A DNA stretch of 57,299 bases. It comes from Mycoplasmatales bacterium (GTDB lineage Bacteria > Bacillota_I > Bacilli_A > Mycoplasmatales > JABABV01). The stretch is from positions 1 through 57,299 of the forward strand of contig JABABV010000005.1 in NCBI GenBank assembly GCA_014238055.1, given 5' to 3'. The notes beneath the pieces are model-generated. The model searched no databases. It saw only the letters and a program-made list of their open reading frames with translations, and was not told the origin of the DNA. The translations under genes and the position numbers were made by a program. Below, in pieces: positions 33,659 to 46,269 of this stretch; the first letter of the stretch is position 1; the number at the start of each line of letters is the position of its first letter.

Positions 33659-33732
33659 TGGAGCGGGTGAAGGGAATCGAACCCTCACAGTCAGCTTGGA
33701 AGGCTGAAGTTCTACCATTAAACTACACCCGC
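33659..33732 (-). tRNA. tRNA-Gly (TCC)
   Basis: 74 bases with encoded CCA. The acceptor GCGGGTG / CACCCGC and the T-loop GTTCGATTC are clear. The anticodon loop CTTCCAA gives TCC. Confidence 0.96.
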
Positions 33733-33831
33733 AAAAACAAGTAAAATAATTATATAAACAAAATTAAGAATTGTCAATAATTAATTACTTAAAATTTTTT
33801 CAAAATACATTTAGTCGTTTAAAAAACGATA

Positions 33832-33908
33832 TGGCGCGCCCGCCAGGACTTGAACCCGGAACCTCTTGGTCCGTAGCCAAACGCTCTATCCAATTGAGCT
33901 ACGAGCGC
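33832..33908 (-). tRNA. tRNA-Arg (ACG)
   Basis: 77 bases with encoded CCA. The acceptor GCGCTCG pairs with CGGGCGC, and GTTCAAGTC is the T-loop. The anticodon loop CTACGGA gives ACG, normally edited to ICG. It follows tRNA-Cys by 4 bases in the same transcript. Confidence 0.96.
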
Positions 33909-33912
33909 ATTT

Positions 33913-33986
33913 TGGAGGTGCGAATCGGATTCGAACCGACGATCAAGGAGTTGCAGTCCTATGCCTTACCACTTGGCTATCGCACC
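33913..33986 (-). tRNA. tRNA-Cys (GCA)
   Basis: 74 bases with encoded CCA. The acceptor GGTGCGA / TCGCACC and the T-loop GTTCGAATC are present. The anticodon loop CTGCAAC gives GCA. It is first in the Cys-Arg-Gly tRNA group. Confidence 0.96.
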
Positions 33987-34003
33987 GATTATTACACTAC
34001 AGA

Positions 34004-34032
34004 ATAATAACACAAAGCACGATAAAAAACAA
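34004..34032 (-). promoter_or_regulatory. Possible promoter of the tRNA cluster
   Basis: TTGTTT (34027-34032), 17 bases, TATTAT (34004-34009), placing the start about 10 bases before tRNA-Cys. Confidence 0.4.
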
Positions 34033-34039
34033 TTAAAAT

Positions 34040-35452
34040 TTACTTAGAAATGAAAAAATTACTATTATTGATTAATGAATCAAATTTAGTTTCTAAAATT
34101 GAATAACTTTCAGCGTTAGAAATATCGTTATAAATAAAGTAATTCTCATAATTTTCAGGTAGGACTAAAGCTTTTTGAATTAAAGGCTCACCTTCAAAAT
34201 AACCACCATCAGCAATAGCACTAGGAGAATTTAATTTATTATATAACTTTTTACCAATTGGCATATAGTTTACGAAATCAAAGTTCGACATCTGATTTTC
34301 AGGTCTTTCTAAAAAGTTAATAAATTTATAAACGTTGCTAGTTCTCTTGTGAGAAATTTGACTACTTAAAGTAATCTCATCAATTGCAGTATTGTTTGAA
34401 CTCGGTAAAATAAAAGCATAATCACTTTTTTTAATAGTGTTTTGCGAATCATCGTCAATATTAAAAAACGAAGATAAAGCATCACCATTATAACCAAACA
34501 TAGCATTAGCATGAGTTTTACCTTTAAAAGAAAAATCATCAGCTTGAGTTTGGTCCATTCTTTTGATCGGTCTTATTTTAAAATCGCTTTGATCTTTAGC
34601 GCTAAACATATTCATAAATCCATTATAACTATTAGTTGCTGTTTTACGCATATTGGCAGGTGAAACATCACTAGGAACATTAATTGGATTATTAGTTTTA
34701 TTAATTACGTTTTCAATATTACTACCCATTAATAATAAGTTACGTAAATCATTATTAAAATCTAGTTGAGGGCGAAAATAATGTTTAGATTGATTAAAAA
34801 TATTAATACGGTCACCTTTAGTTCCTGTTTTAGAAACTGTATAGTAAGGATTTCCAGTAATTAAAAAATCTAAAGTTTGAACTCAGTTTCAATGACTACA
34901 TCAATGGTCGTTAGTTTTATTGTTAACTTGACCAGGAGGGGGCATGATTGCTCCATGTGAGGCATAATCGCTATAATTATAAGTCACGCTTAAATCTTGT
35001 CAAAAATAAGGAATTCCATAATCTAATAACTTATTACTATAAGATTCAATTTGACTATATAAAGGCGCTGCTAAAAAATCTTTTTGAATTTCAGCAGGAG
35101 TTGCTTGACTATTAGTTTCTCCTAACGCAAGCTTATTTCATTCAATTGGTTTAATTAATTTATTTTTTGATAAATTCATTACCATATAATCACTAGCAAT
35201 TATGACATCATAACTTTTCGGGTTTAATAATAGTTGTGATTTCATTTCTTCATTAGTATTGATAGTGTCGATATGAACTTTTAAACCACTTTCTTGTTCA
35301 AATTTTTTAACTAAGTCAGGATTAATATAATCATCAAAAGTAGTTAAATAAATATCACTAGAAAAGAAACTAAAATTAATTAATAAAAAAACACTAATAG
35401 CGGCGATAATTAATGATAATCCACTAAAAATAAATATTTTAAAACGATTCAT
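34040..35452 (-). CDS. potD: Spermidine/putrescine ABC transporter substrate-binding protein
   Basis: The product is 470 residues, longer than usual PotD (about 350). The N-terminus has one hydrophobic anchor (about 5-30) and no lipobox Cys. The periplasmic-binding-type start follows: LTTFDDYINPDLVKKFEQESGLKV and YDVIIASDYMVMNL, typical of PotD. The lengthened middle contains Asn-rich segments usual for mollicutes. Its ATG overlaps the potC stop by one base (TAATG). It is last in potA-potB-potC-potD and captures polyamines at the cell surface. Substrate choice within polyamines is not visible. Confidence 0.9.
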
Positions 35453-36246
35453 TATTTTAATCCTTTCTTATTAGAATAATATTGATAAGCATTTTTAAAC
35501 AATCCGATCGAAATAATTGTTACGAGCATTAAACTTGAAAATGCTAAAGTATAAGATTTAATTCCTCTAGACATACTATAGATCATCGTTGAAACTGTAT
35601 TATAATGATTTCCAATTGCAAATTTAGTAATTACAAAATCATCAAAAGACATTGCGAAAGTAATTCCACAAGCACCGATAATAGCAGGATACATGAAAGG
35701 AACGACAACATTTGTGAAAGTAAAAAATGGTTTAGCTCCTAAATCATTACTAGCATTGATCAAATTATAATTTAATTTTTTCATTCTTGGTCAAAGTGCT
35801 AAAATCGCATAAGGAACGTTAAAGACAATATTTATGATAATTGCACTTAGAAGTCCTTGATGAAGATGGAAAACACTTAAAACGATTAAAATTAAAATTA
35901 AAAATGTAATTGCAGTAATAATATCTGGAATAGCAATTGACATTCTTACTGTTTTTAATACTAAACCATTCGTACTTTTTTTATTTTTATGCATTCCAAA
36001 AACGACATTTAAAGCAAAAATAACTGAGACTGCCATTGAAATTAAACTAATCATTAAAGTTAATAAAATCGCTTTTAAAAATGTTGTATGTGCAAATAAA
36101 GAACGATAATTGTCTCAAGTAAAGTGATTAAAGATACTAATAATATTTCCTTTATGACTTGAACTATTAAAAGATCAAATTAACATAAAGGCTAACGGTA
36201 AATAAATCAATATTAATAAAGTTAATAAATAATTCTTTTTAAGCAT
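35452..36246 (-). CDS. potC: Polyamine ABC transporter permease PotC
   Basis: The product is 264 residues with about six membrane helices. The EAA loop reads NASNDLGAKPFFTFTNVVVPFMYPAI, which touches the ATPase, and the FDDFVITKF segment after it is typical of PotC. It pairs with PotB to form the channel. The ATG lies inside the end of potB (8-base overlap), and its stop shares a base with the potD start, so the four genes are translationally coupled. Confidence 0.93.
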
Positions 36247-37048
36247 GTTGACCTACTTTAAAACTACGATTAATTAACAAATTAATTATTATCGTAATTA
36301 AGCCATAACAACTAAAAATAATTACACTAGTAACTACTGTCATTGTGATTGCCATTGTGATCAATCCTTGATTAACTGAATTATAAATATTTTGGCCAAT
36401 CATAATATGGTTAGCACCGATGAATTGTGGAATAGTAACTGAAGTTGACATTGCTAAAAAAGTCATTGATAAACCTGAAAAAATTCCTGGTAGCATTAAA
36501 GGTAAAGTAACTTTTAGAAAAGTTTTACTTTTATTAGCTCCTAAATCTTCACTAGCTTCAATTAAATTTTTATCAATTTTAGAAACGATACTATATATCG
36601 GAATTAACATTAAAGGTAAAAAGATATAAACACTTCCGATAATTAAACCGATTGTGCTTTGAGTGAAACTCGGTGAAAAAACACTATCAAAAAATGTTTT
36701 CAAACCAATTAAACGCATTAAAGCATTTAATCACATTGGTAAAGTAGCTAATAATAATAGTTGATTCTTCAGAATTTGTGATTTGAAATTATTTAAATAA
36801 CAACAAAATGGCACGGCAATTAATACACAAATAAAACTAGCTATTAAAGAAACGATAATTGAATAAATTATGATATGTCAAAAATTAGCAACTTCATTAA
36901 GGTTTTTATAATTATTAAAACTAAAATCAAAAATGATCGTTTTAAAATCAAATTTTGTAAAAGATATTAATAAAGTTAATATCACTGGAATCAAAATAAA
37001 AATGATTAAAAATAGTAAATATGGGATTAATTTTCTTTTTAATCGCAT
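36239..37048 (-). CDS. potB: Polyamine ABC transporter permease PotB
   Basis: The product is 269 residues with about six membrane helices. The EAA loop is EASEDLGANKSKTFLKVTLPLMLPGI, and MWLNALMRLIGLK is a typical PotB segment. It forms the transmembrane channel with PotC. The ATG at 37046-37048 overlaps the potA 3' end by 10 bases; a GAAGGAGC site lies upstream within potA. Confidence 0.93.
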
Positions 37049-38607
37049 ATTTCTGCTCCTTCTATTTTAAGAGATTCTGGTAATCAAGAAATCCCTACTA
37101 AAGGACTTTTTGGTTTTTCATCAATATAAGCTTTATAAGTAATCCCATCTTTAGCAGCAACATAAATTTCAAAATAATTATCTTTTTCTAAGATACGAAT
37201 AATTTTTCCAACTAAAAGAGCATCTTTATTTTTGAAATGTAATACTTTAATATCATCAGGATCGATCTTAATAGTAATATCGCTTCCTTTAGCTAATAGA
37301 GTATTAATTCGATAATCATTTCCTTTTCAAGAAACTAAATCATCACCAATAACTTGAACTCCATAAATAAAAGTACTATTATCGAATGGTTTCATAACGT
37401 GAAGAGCTTTTTTGTTTCAACTAATAGCAACGTTTTTTAATTTTGGTTTAACTGTTGTATCAATTAAATAAGTTCCTTCTTTAGTATCAATAATAACTTC
37501 AAAATGAATTCCTTTATATTCAATCGTCTTAACTTTACCATCGATCATTCCTTGACCAGGTTTAACAATTTTAATATCTTCAGGACGCACTAAAACATCT
37601 ACTAATTGACCTTTTTGCAATTTTGTAGTTGTTGTGCCAAATTGATATTTATTTTTATCTCACATTAAAGTATTACTATCGACAACTTTAGCATCTTCAA
37701 TAATATTAGAATTACCAATAAAACTAGCAACTCATTCATTTATCGGTTGTTCATAAATCATTTCAGGGCTACCCATTTGCATGATGTCACCCTCTTTCAT
37801 AACAACTACTTTATCAGACATTGATAAAGCTTCTGTTTGATCGTGAGTTACATAAATAAACGTAATTCCTAATTCTATTTGTAAACGTTTTAATTCTTTT
37901 TGCATCGATTTACGCGTTAAAAGATCAAGTGCTCCTAAAGGTTCATCTAACAATAATACTTTCGGTTTGTTAATCAAAGCTCTAGCGATTGCAATTCTTT
38001 GTTGCTGCCCACCTGATAATTCCGAAATTTTACGATTTTCAAAACCATTCATATTTAACAATTGTAATAATTTTTTAACTTCATCTTTTAAATATTTTTT
38101 ATTTCATTTTTCTTTATCGTTGGCTTTTAATTTTTTAATTTGTGCTTTTAAATCTTTTACTTCTGCTTTGTAAGCATTTAATTTTTCAAGATCTTTTTTA
38201 ATTGTTTTCTTATTTTTAGAAAAATTATTTTCACAAATTCGTAAATCAAAATAAAGATCTTGCAACTGATTATTAATTGCAAATCTTTTAGCACGTGGTC
38301 CATATACAATATTTTCAAAAACATTTAAATGCGGAAATAAAGCATAGTTTTGAAAAACTGTGTTTCAAGGTCTTAAATATGCTGGTAATTTTTTAATATC
38401 TTGTCCACGATATAAAATTTTTCCTTTATCTGGATTAGAAAATCCCGCGATCATATTAATAGTTGTACTTTTTCCACAACCAGAAGGTCCTAGTAAAGTT
38501 ATAAATTCGTTATTGTAAATTTTTAAATTAAAATTATCAATAACTTTTTGACCATCAAAATATTTATCAACATTTTCTAATTCAATTAGAATTTCTTTTT
38601 TTTGCAT
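37039..38607 (-). CDS. potA: Polyamine ABC transporter ATP-binding protein with a charged insertion
   Basis: The product is 522 residues, much longer than the usual 350-380. Walker [10 protein letters not shown] is at 40-48, the signature LSGGQQQR at 197-204, Walker B VLLLDEP follows, and the switch is VTHDQTEA. Between Walker A and the signature is a Lys/Glu-rich coiled-coil-like insertion (about 120-180). Long PotA proteins are known in mycoplasmas. The C-terminal TOBE-type regulatory domain (about 330-522) is also extended. The ATG lies after a CCCCC/GGGGG site. It opens the pot operon, 30 bases after a terminator. Confidence 0.94.
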
Positions 38608-38643
38608 TTTAAATCCCCCACATTCTTAATGATTTCCTTAAAT

Positions 38644-38671
38644 AAAAAAAACAGATCATTAATCTGTTTTT
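38644..38671 (-). terminator. Terminator upstream of the pot operon
   Basis: The stem AAAAACAGAT / ATCTGTTTTT with a 5-base loop lies 81 bases beyond the ZIP transporter stop and separates it from potA. Confidence 0.8.
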
Positions 38672-38751
38672 AATTAATATTTAGACTAATATTATAAAAT
38701 TATATCATATTAGTATGATGAACTAAATTTTATATTCCTAAATCGTTTTAA

Positions 38752-39570
38752 TTAAGTTCAAATAGCAACAATTGCCATAATCGCAAATCCAATGATCGCA
38801 AAAGAAAATACTTTAAAATCACAACACTTACTTCCAAGAACTGATTTACTTAAACCATGAATTGTTCCTAAAAATAAAAATGTTCCGGCTGAGAAAGCGA
38901 TTAATATCGGCACAATTATATTGTCTTCTAAGTTTAATTTTAATTCATATCCTAAAATTATTCCTAAAGGCGTCGCCAAAGCAAAGATTGAAAATAAAAT
39001 AACTTTACGAACTGTCGTCGCTTTAGTTTTTCATAGTTCAATCGTTAAAGCTAACGAAGCTGATGTTTTATGACTCATAATTGCAATTAAAAGCAATATT
39101 TCTGAACTTTTCTCCTTAGAGATACCTAGTGCTGCTCCAGTAAAAAATGAATGAAGCGATAAAGCTAAGGTAGTTCCGCAAGCTAATATTAAACTACCTT
39201 CTTGTAAGATTTTTTTAGGTTGCGGATTTGTAGTTATTTCTATTTCATGATTCGCTAAATTAATCGTCGAACCGAAACGCTTATGATTAATATAAGCAAA
39301 TAGATGTTCGATAAATAAGAATGTTAAAAAGACCGAACCGACAATCAACATAACTACAGGGTATTCAATATTAGGTCTAATTGCATCGAATTGACTAATT
39401 GCATCTGGAATTAGATGAATCGTGGCAGCTCCTAAAAATACTCCAGTAGCTAAAGCTTCTAAAGAATCAAATTTTGTTCCAATTTTAAATTTTTTCTTCA
39501 TTATTGGGATTAAAAACCCTATTAAAGCTGCTGAAAAAACTAATAATATATATATAATTATTTTTAACAA
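38752..39570 (-). CDS. ZIP-family metal ion transporter
   Basis: The product is 272 residues with about eight hydrophobic segments. The metal-site helices show HSFFTGAALG and SHKTSASLAL, which match the conserved His-containing helices 4 and 5 of ZIP proteins; another His-rich element is AATIHLIPDA. A cytosolic loop between helices 3 and 4 carries a few His (INHKRFGS, NHEIEI). It probably imports zinc, iron or manganese; the metal cannot be told from sequence alone. The stop is TAA just after a TGA-encoded Trp. It is a single-gene transcript. Confidence 0.88.
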
Positions 39571-39646
39571 AATAACACCTTTTTCTTTTTAATTTATTAA
39601 TAATTATATCACATTAATAAAAATAAGATAAATTCTTCTTTTTCAA

Positions 39647-41272
39647 TTATTGTAATGAAATGTTTTTGTTTTGATAAATTTTCTTAAAATAATCATATTT
39701 TCTCAAAAATTTAAAATAAGATAACAACACCATTGAAGATTTAAAATTAATTAATAAATTAAATAACACTATCAAAACAGTCGTTAACGATACTGATCCA
39801 AATCCAATTCAAAATAAATTAATAAAATTAATATTTTCATAGTTTATATATCTATTTAAATAAAGTAATCCAAAAATAGAAACTAAAATTAAACTAATAA
39901 GCATCAATAAGTTTTTAATAAATATTTTTAAATCATAATTTTTTAATAAATTTTTAACACAATATCTTCTTATAACAATAAAACGATAAACAAAAGATAT
40001 TATCGTTGCAAAAATAACTCCATCAGCTTTATAAAATCAAACTAATATTATTGATAATATTAAATTGATAACTAATTCAATAATAGCATGATTTCTAGTT
40101 TCCTTGAAATGACCATAACTTTTTATTAAAGCTCAATAATGATGTCTGATTAAAAATAAACCTAACATCAAGCCGCTTAAAATAGTTAAAGTAATATCGA
40201 AATATTGTTTTGGATGATTTTGTCCAAAAATAGTTGTGATAAAAAATGGCGCAATAATAACATAATTCATAAACACGAAAGCTACGACTACGAAAGTTAA
40301 AAATTCATAATATTTGAAAAAAGTAAAATTAATTTTTTTATTTAAATTGATATTTTGACCAATCGAAGCATTAGAAGATAAAATAATATCTCTAAATAAA
40401 ATTCTTAAAGTTGAAGCAATTGATATATATAAAGAATAAATTGATAAAATAATTAAAATTTCATTACCGAATTTATATGAAGAAATTGATAATATAATAT
40501 CATCGAAATAAAAAATTAAAATAATTGATAATCGATGAATAAAAGAATTCATAAATAAATTATGTAAATTTATTGTTGTTTTAATTTTTTTCAATCAAGG
40601 ATAATGTTTTTTTACATAAAACATTATCGTAAAATTAATTAATATTCTGAAACCTGAATTAATTAATATTGGAATAAGTACGTATCATGGCTTATTTGGA
40701 AAAATAAAAATCATTGAAATAGCAATCATATTGGAAATCAAAGTATAAAATATATTTATAATATAAGTTTTATAAAGTTTCTGATCACTAGATAATAATA
40801 CCGAATATTTTGAAGTAAACATATAAGCAAACATGCTTGGAACTCCAAGAGCAAGAATTAATGCTCTAATATATCAATTACTAAAAATAGTTATATTAAG
40901 AGCGAAAGGATAAAACGATATACTCATCAACAATATAACCATATATAGATATCCTATTTTACGAAATACTTTTGCTGAAGCAGAAAAAATTTCATTCACT
41001 AATTGGTAATTTTTATTACGTAAAGGAATATATAATTTATAAACTACAGCAGCACCGATACCACCATCAACAACACCGAAAAGACCTACTAATTGAGCTG
41101 TAGATCTAACGATACCATTGACGCTATCTCCAAATTTAGTAATGTATAGAAAAATTAATAAAAAAGCAAAAAAAGCAGACAACACTCTTAAAATAAGTGA
41201 TGTTATTGCAATTTTTATGCTATTTTTAATCACTTGATTACTGTGATTATTTATTTTATTGTTAGTTAACAT
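39647..41272 (-). CDS. Polysaccharide/lipid flippase-like membrane protein
   Basis: The product is 541 residues with about 12-14 hydrophobic segments and short loops, the size and pattern of the Wzx/MATE-type oligosaccharide flippases. The N-terminal segment VNGIVRSTAQLVGLFGVVDGGIGAAVVYKLY is typical of that family. It would move a lipid-linked sugar or glycolipid across the membrane. The LicD-type enzyme at 18686-19606 could act on the same kind of surface glycolipid, though they are far apart. The start ATG has a weak ribosome site. No glycosyltransferase gene is adjacent. Confidence 0.75.
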
Positions 41273-41303
41273 ATTTAATTATTATACATTAATATTTATT
41301 TTA

Positions 41304-41846
41304 TTATACATATTTAGCTATTAACCTTAAAGTAGAATCTACCAAAATGACGGTTACGCTTATTAAAAGCGATTGAAAAATAATTGAAGTGAAAAAGATT
41401 CCTCACTCGTTAAACTGATAATTATTAATCGCACTTCAAGATATTAAGTAACCGACAAAAAACATTGCCACTGCAATCAAAACAATAAAATAATCGTAAT
41501 GAATAATATGTTGTAAAAAATTAATAGATAGAATTATTAATACTGCAATTATAAAAGACGCTAGAATAAAGTAGTTATTATCACTATAAGCGAATTCGGA
41601 AAGAGTTATTCCGATGCTACAGCCAACTAATACAGGCATTAACGGGCAAGTTATTGCCATTGCAATAATAAATCAATACGTAAAAATATAACTATGAAGA
41701 TCTCCGATTTTGTAATCACTTGGATAAGTAATTAAACCATCTAGAAAATAACAAAAAAAGAAAGTTCCAATAAAACTAAATATTGTGATTATTTCTAAGT
41801 GAAATTTATAATAAGGTTTCTTTAAAAAAGATAATCTTGTAAACAT
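41304..41846 (-). CDS. Multi-pass membrane protein of unknown function
   Basis: The product is 180 residues with about six hydrophobic segments and few charges. I recognise no family motif. I chose the ATG at 41844-41846 because GGGAG lies about 9 bases upstream; an upstream TTG in frame would add 11 residues without a site. It follows the atp terminator by only 38 bases, so it is expressed either by read-through from the ATP synthase operon or from a short promoter I cannot pin down. The Asn/Ile-rich helices are typical of mollicute-specific proteins. Confidence 0.65.
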
Positions 41847-41884
41847 TTCTTCACGCTCCCTACATATTAATTTTAACAAAATAA

Positions 41885-41921
41885 AATAAAAGTATAGATA
41901 ATTAATCTATACTTTTATTTT
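41885..41921 (-). terminator. Terminator of the atp operon overlapping the atpC stop
   Basis: A 16-bp stem (AAATAAAAGTATAGAT / ATCTATACTTTTATTT) has the atpC TAA (41902-41904) in its loop; the last codons of atpC form one arm. Confidence 0.85.
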
Positions 41922-42317
41922 TTATGCTTATTCTGTTTAAAGTATGTTCCATTGATTTTTGCAATTCAGAAATATTATCTTTATTACTTTTATCAGCGAT
42001 CATTTTTTTCAAATTCTCTAAATGACTTTTTTCAGCATTAACATTAATGTCTTTATCATACTCAATATTATCAGTAATAATTGATGTGTGAGTACGTTCA
42101 ACATAAATAATTCCACCAGATATAGCAGCTCTGCTAACTTTACCTTGTACTGAATTAATCGTTAACGTTGAAACTTCAATTGTTGAAACAAAAGGCGCAT
42201 GGTTTTTTAAAATTCCTGCTTCTCCGATTGGTGTTTTAACAGTTAGTCCTTTAACATCGTCTTCAAAAAAGATTCCTTGAGGAGTGATTATTTTTAATTT
42301 AAACGTTGAATTTTCCA

Positions 42318-42318
<1 letters not shown>
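41902..42318 (-). CDS. atpC: ATP synthase epsilon subunit
   Basis: The product is 138 residues. The N-terminal beta-barrel is clear: LKIITPQGIFFEDDVKGLTVKTPIGEAGILKNHAPFVS. The helical C-terminus follows. It couples rotation and can inhibit ATP hydrolysis. Its ATG shares one base with the atpD stop (TAATG). The final codons lie in the terminator hairpin of the whole operon. Confidence 0.95.
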
Positions 42319-43727
<1,409 letters not shown>

Positions 43728-43742
43728 TTAAATCACTCCTTT

Positions 43743-44585
43743 CTAATTACTATTTGCTCCGGCAATAATTTCCGAAATTTCTTGAGTAATCGCCCCTTGA
43801 CGAGCACGATTATATTTAAGTTCTAAATCTTTTGTTAATTCATCAGCATTATCAGTAGCACTTTCCATCGCAGTGCGACGTGATGATTGCTCACTAATTT
43901 GTGATTCTGCTAACGCTCCAAAAATTAATGAAGAAACGTATAATGGGATTGTTTTTTTCAAAACTGTTTCCGCATCTGGTTCGAATTCATAATTTTGTGA
44001 AATAGCATCTTTATCAGTTTCTTTATTAACTACTGGTAAAATATCAGTAATCGTTGGAATAAAAGTTAATGTATTAACGTATTTAGTATAAATTAATCTA
44101 ACTTTATTAATATTACCGCTATAAAATTGTGATAATACTTCACGACTGATCGTATTAGAAACTTCATAACTAGGTTTGTCCCCAGTTTTTAAGAAAGTAA
44201 AATCTGGCTTACGATTTAACGATAGCATATGATTATTACCTTTCGTTCCGATCATCACTAAAATATCATCAGCTTTTAAATTGTGTTTTAACAATTTTAA
44301 AACATTACTATTGTAACTACCACATAAACCTAAATCAGAAGTAATCGCAATATATAAAGTTTTTTCTTTCGCAACTTTAGGAAATATTTTTTTAACATCG
44401 CGAACATTAATTAATAATTCACTAACAGTTTTATCAACTGCTTCATAATATTCTCTAATGTCATCAAAGTTTTTTTTAGCACGGCGTAATTTAGCAGTAG
44501 CTACTAACTTCATCGCTTTAGTTATTTTAGAAATAACTTTTACAGATTGAATACGACGTTTTGTCTCTTGCATTCCTTGAGCCAT
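43743..44585 (-). CDS. atpG: ATP synthase gamma subunit
   Basis: The product is 280 residues. The N-terminal helix (RRIQSVKVISKITKAMKLVATAKL) and the C-terminal helix (SSRRTAMESATDNADELTKDLELKYNRARQGAITQEISEI region) form the coiled-coil shaft; ITSDLGLCGSYN is the conserved Rossmann-like segment. It rotates within F1. The ATG lies 5 bases after the atpA stop, with GGGG upstream. Confidence 0.97.
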   Translation of the reverse strand: MAQGMQETKRRIQSVKVISKITKAMKLVATAKLRRAKKNFDDIREYYEAVDKTVSELLINVRDVKKIFPKVAKEKTLYIAITSDLGLCGSYNSNVLKLLKHNLKADDILVMIGTKGNNHMLSLNRKPDFTFLKTGDKPSYEVSNTISREVLSQFYSGNINKVRLIYTKYVNTLTFIPTITDILPVVNKETDKDAISQNYEFEPDAETVLKKTIPLYVSSLIFGALAESQISEQSSRRTAMESATDNADELTKDLELKYNRARQGAITQEISEIIAGANSN

Positions 44586-44590
44586 ATTAA

Positions 44591-46255
44591 TTACCCCTTA
44601 CTAGTTTTTTTACTAGGTTTTTTAACACTTTTTTTAGGTGCTGCTTTAGTTGCTTTAGGAGTTTTATTAATTGTTACTTTTGGCAAAGCTGGTGCGTTTA
44701 AAGTCGCAGGATTTCCATAATCCTCAGCTTTATAATCACTTAACGTTGCAATAAATTGCTTAATATAATGTTTAATAGCATAGATTAAATAAGTTTTAAC
44801 TTGGTCATCGTAAGCTTTTTTAACTTTAACAATTTCACGTAATTTTTTAGCATCGGCATTTTTAGTAAAGTAATCGATTAGACCAACTTTAAATTCACCA
44901 ATGTTTGTTACTGGAATTCAACGAATTAATTTTTCTTTAACTGTTAATAAAATAATTGCTTCGTCAACTTGCTCATAAGGAGCGTATTGTTTTTGTTTTA
45001 AAGTTTCTACGATACGTTTCCCGTGTTCTAAAATACGTTTAGTATTTTCATCTAAGTCAGAACCAAATTGAGAAAATGATTCTAATTCACGGAATTGTGC
45101 TAATTCTAATTTCAATGAACCAGAACCTTTTTTAACTGATGCAATTTGCGCTGATGAACCAACACGTGAAACTGAAAATCCAGCATCAATAGCAGGTCTA
45201 ATATTAGCGTTGAATAAATAATCTTGCATAAAAATTTGTCCATCAGTTATCGAAATAACGTTAGTTGGAATATATGCTGAAATATCTCCCGCTTGCGTTT
45301 CGATAATTGGTAAAGCAGTGATTGAACCGCTTCCTAATTCTTCACTCAATTTAGCAGCACGTTCTAATAATCTTGAATGTAAGTAAAATACATCCCCAGG
45401 ATAAGCTTCACGACCCGGCGGACGGCGTAATAATAATGATAGGGCACGATAAGCTACCGCATGTTTAGATAAATCATCATAAATGATTAAAACATCTTTC
45501 CCTTGATTCATTCATTCTTCAGCAATAGTTACTCCAGTATAAGGAGCGATGTATTGTAAAGGTGCTGGATCTGATGCTGTCGCTGAAACGATAGTTGTAT
45601 ATTCCATCGCATTATGAGCGTTTAGTTTTTCAACTACTTGAACTACAGTAGAATTTTTTTGACCAATAGCAACATATACACAATGCATATTTTTACCTTT
45701 TTGATTAATAATTGCATCTACCGCAATTGCAGTTTTTCCAGTTTGACGATCACCGATAATTAATTCACGTTGCCCTTTACCGATTGGCACCATTGCATCA
45801 ATCGCTAAAATACCAGTTTCTAAAGGTTCATTAACTTCTGAACGTTGCATTACTCCAGGAGCAATTTTTTCAATTTCGCTATATTTAGAAGTTTTGATAG
45901 CACCTTTACCGTCAATCGCTACTCCCATAGCATTAACAACTCGACCTTTTAATAAGTCTCCAACTGGAACTTCAATAATTTTTTCAGTTCTTTTAACTTC
46001 GTCGCCTTCTTTAACAGAACCGTAACCCATTAAAACAGCACCTACTGCTTCTTCTTCTAAGTTAAGTACCATTCCAAAAAGGTTATTTGGGAATAATAAT
46101 AATTCTCCAAGCATTGCTTTTTCTAATCCAGAAACAAGTGCAATCCCATCTCCTACGGAAATAACACGACCAACTTCGTTTGCAACAATTTTGTTACCAT
46201 ATCTTTTAATCTGTTCTTTGATTATCGCACTAATTTCATCTGGTTTTAAAGCCAT
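44591..46255 (-). CDS. atpA: ATP synthase alpha subunit with an extended basic tail
   Basis: The product is 554 residues, against about 500-518 in most bacteria. The P-loop GDRQTGKT is at 168-175, and [26 protein letters not shown] and the SRVG segment are standard alpha features. From about residue 516 the protein continues as a Lys/Thr/Pro/Ala-rich tail ending in [10 protein letters not shown], similar in character to the PtsG tail. The frame is continuous with TGA as Trp. The ATG follows AAGGAGG. It is central in atpBEFHAGDC. Confidence 0.97.
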
Positions 46256-46269
46256 TTAAAGTCCTCCTT

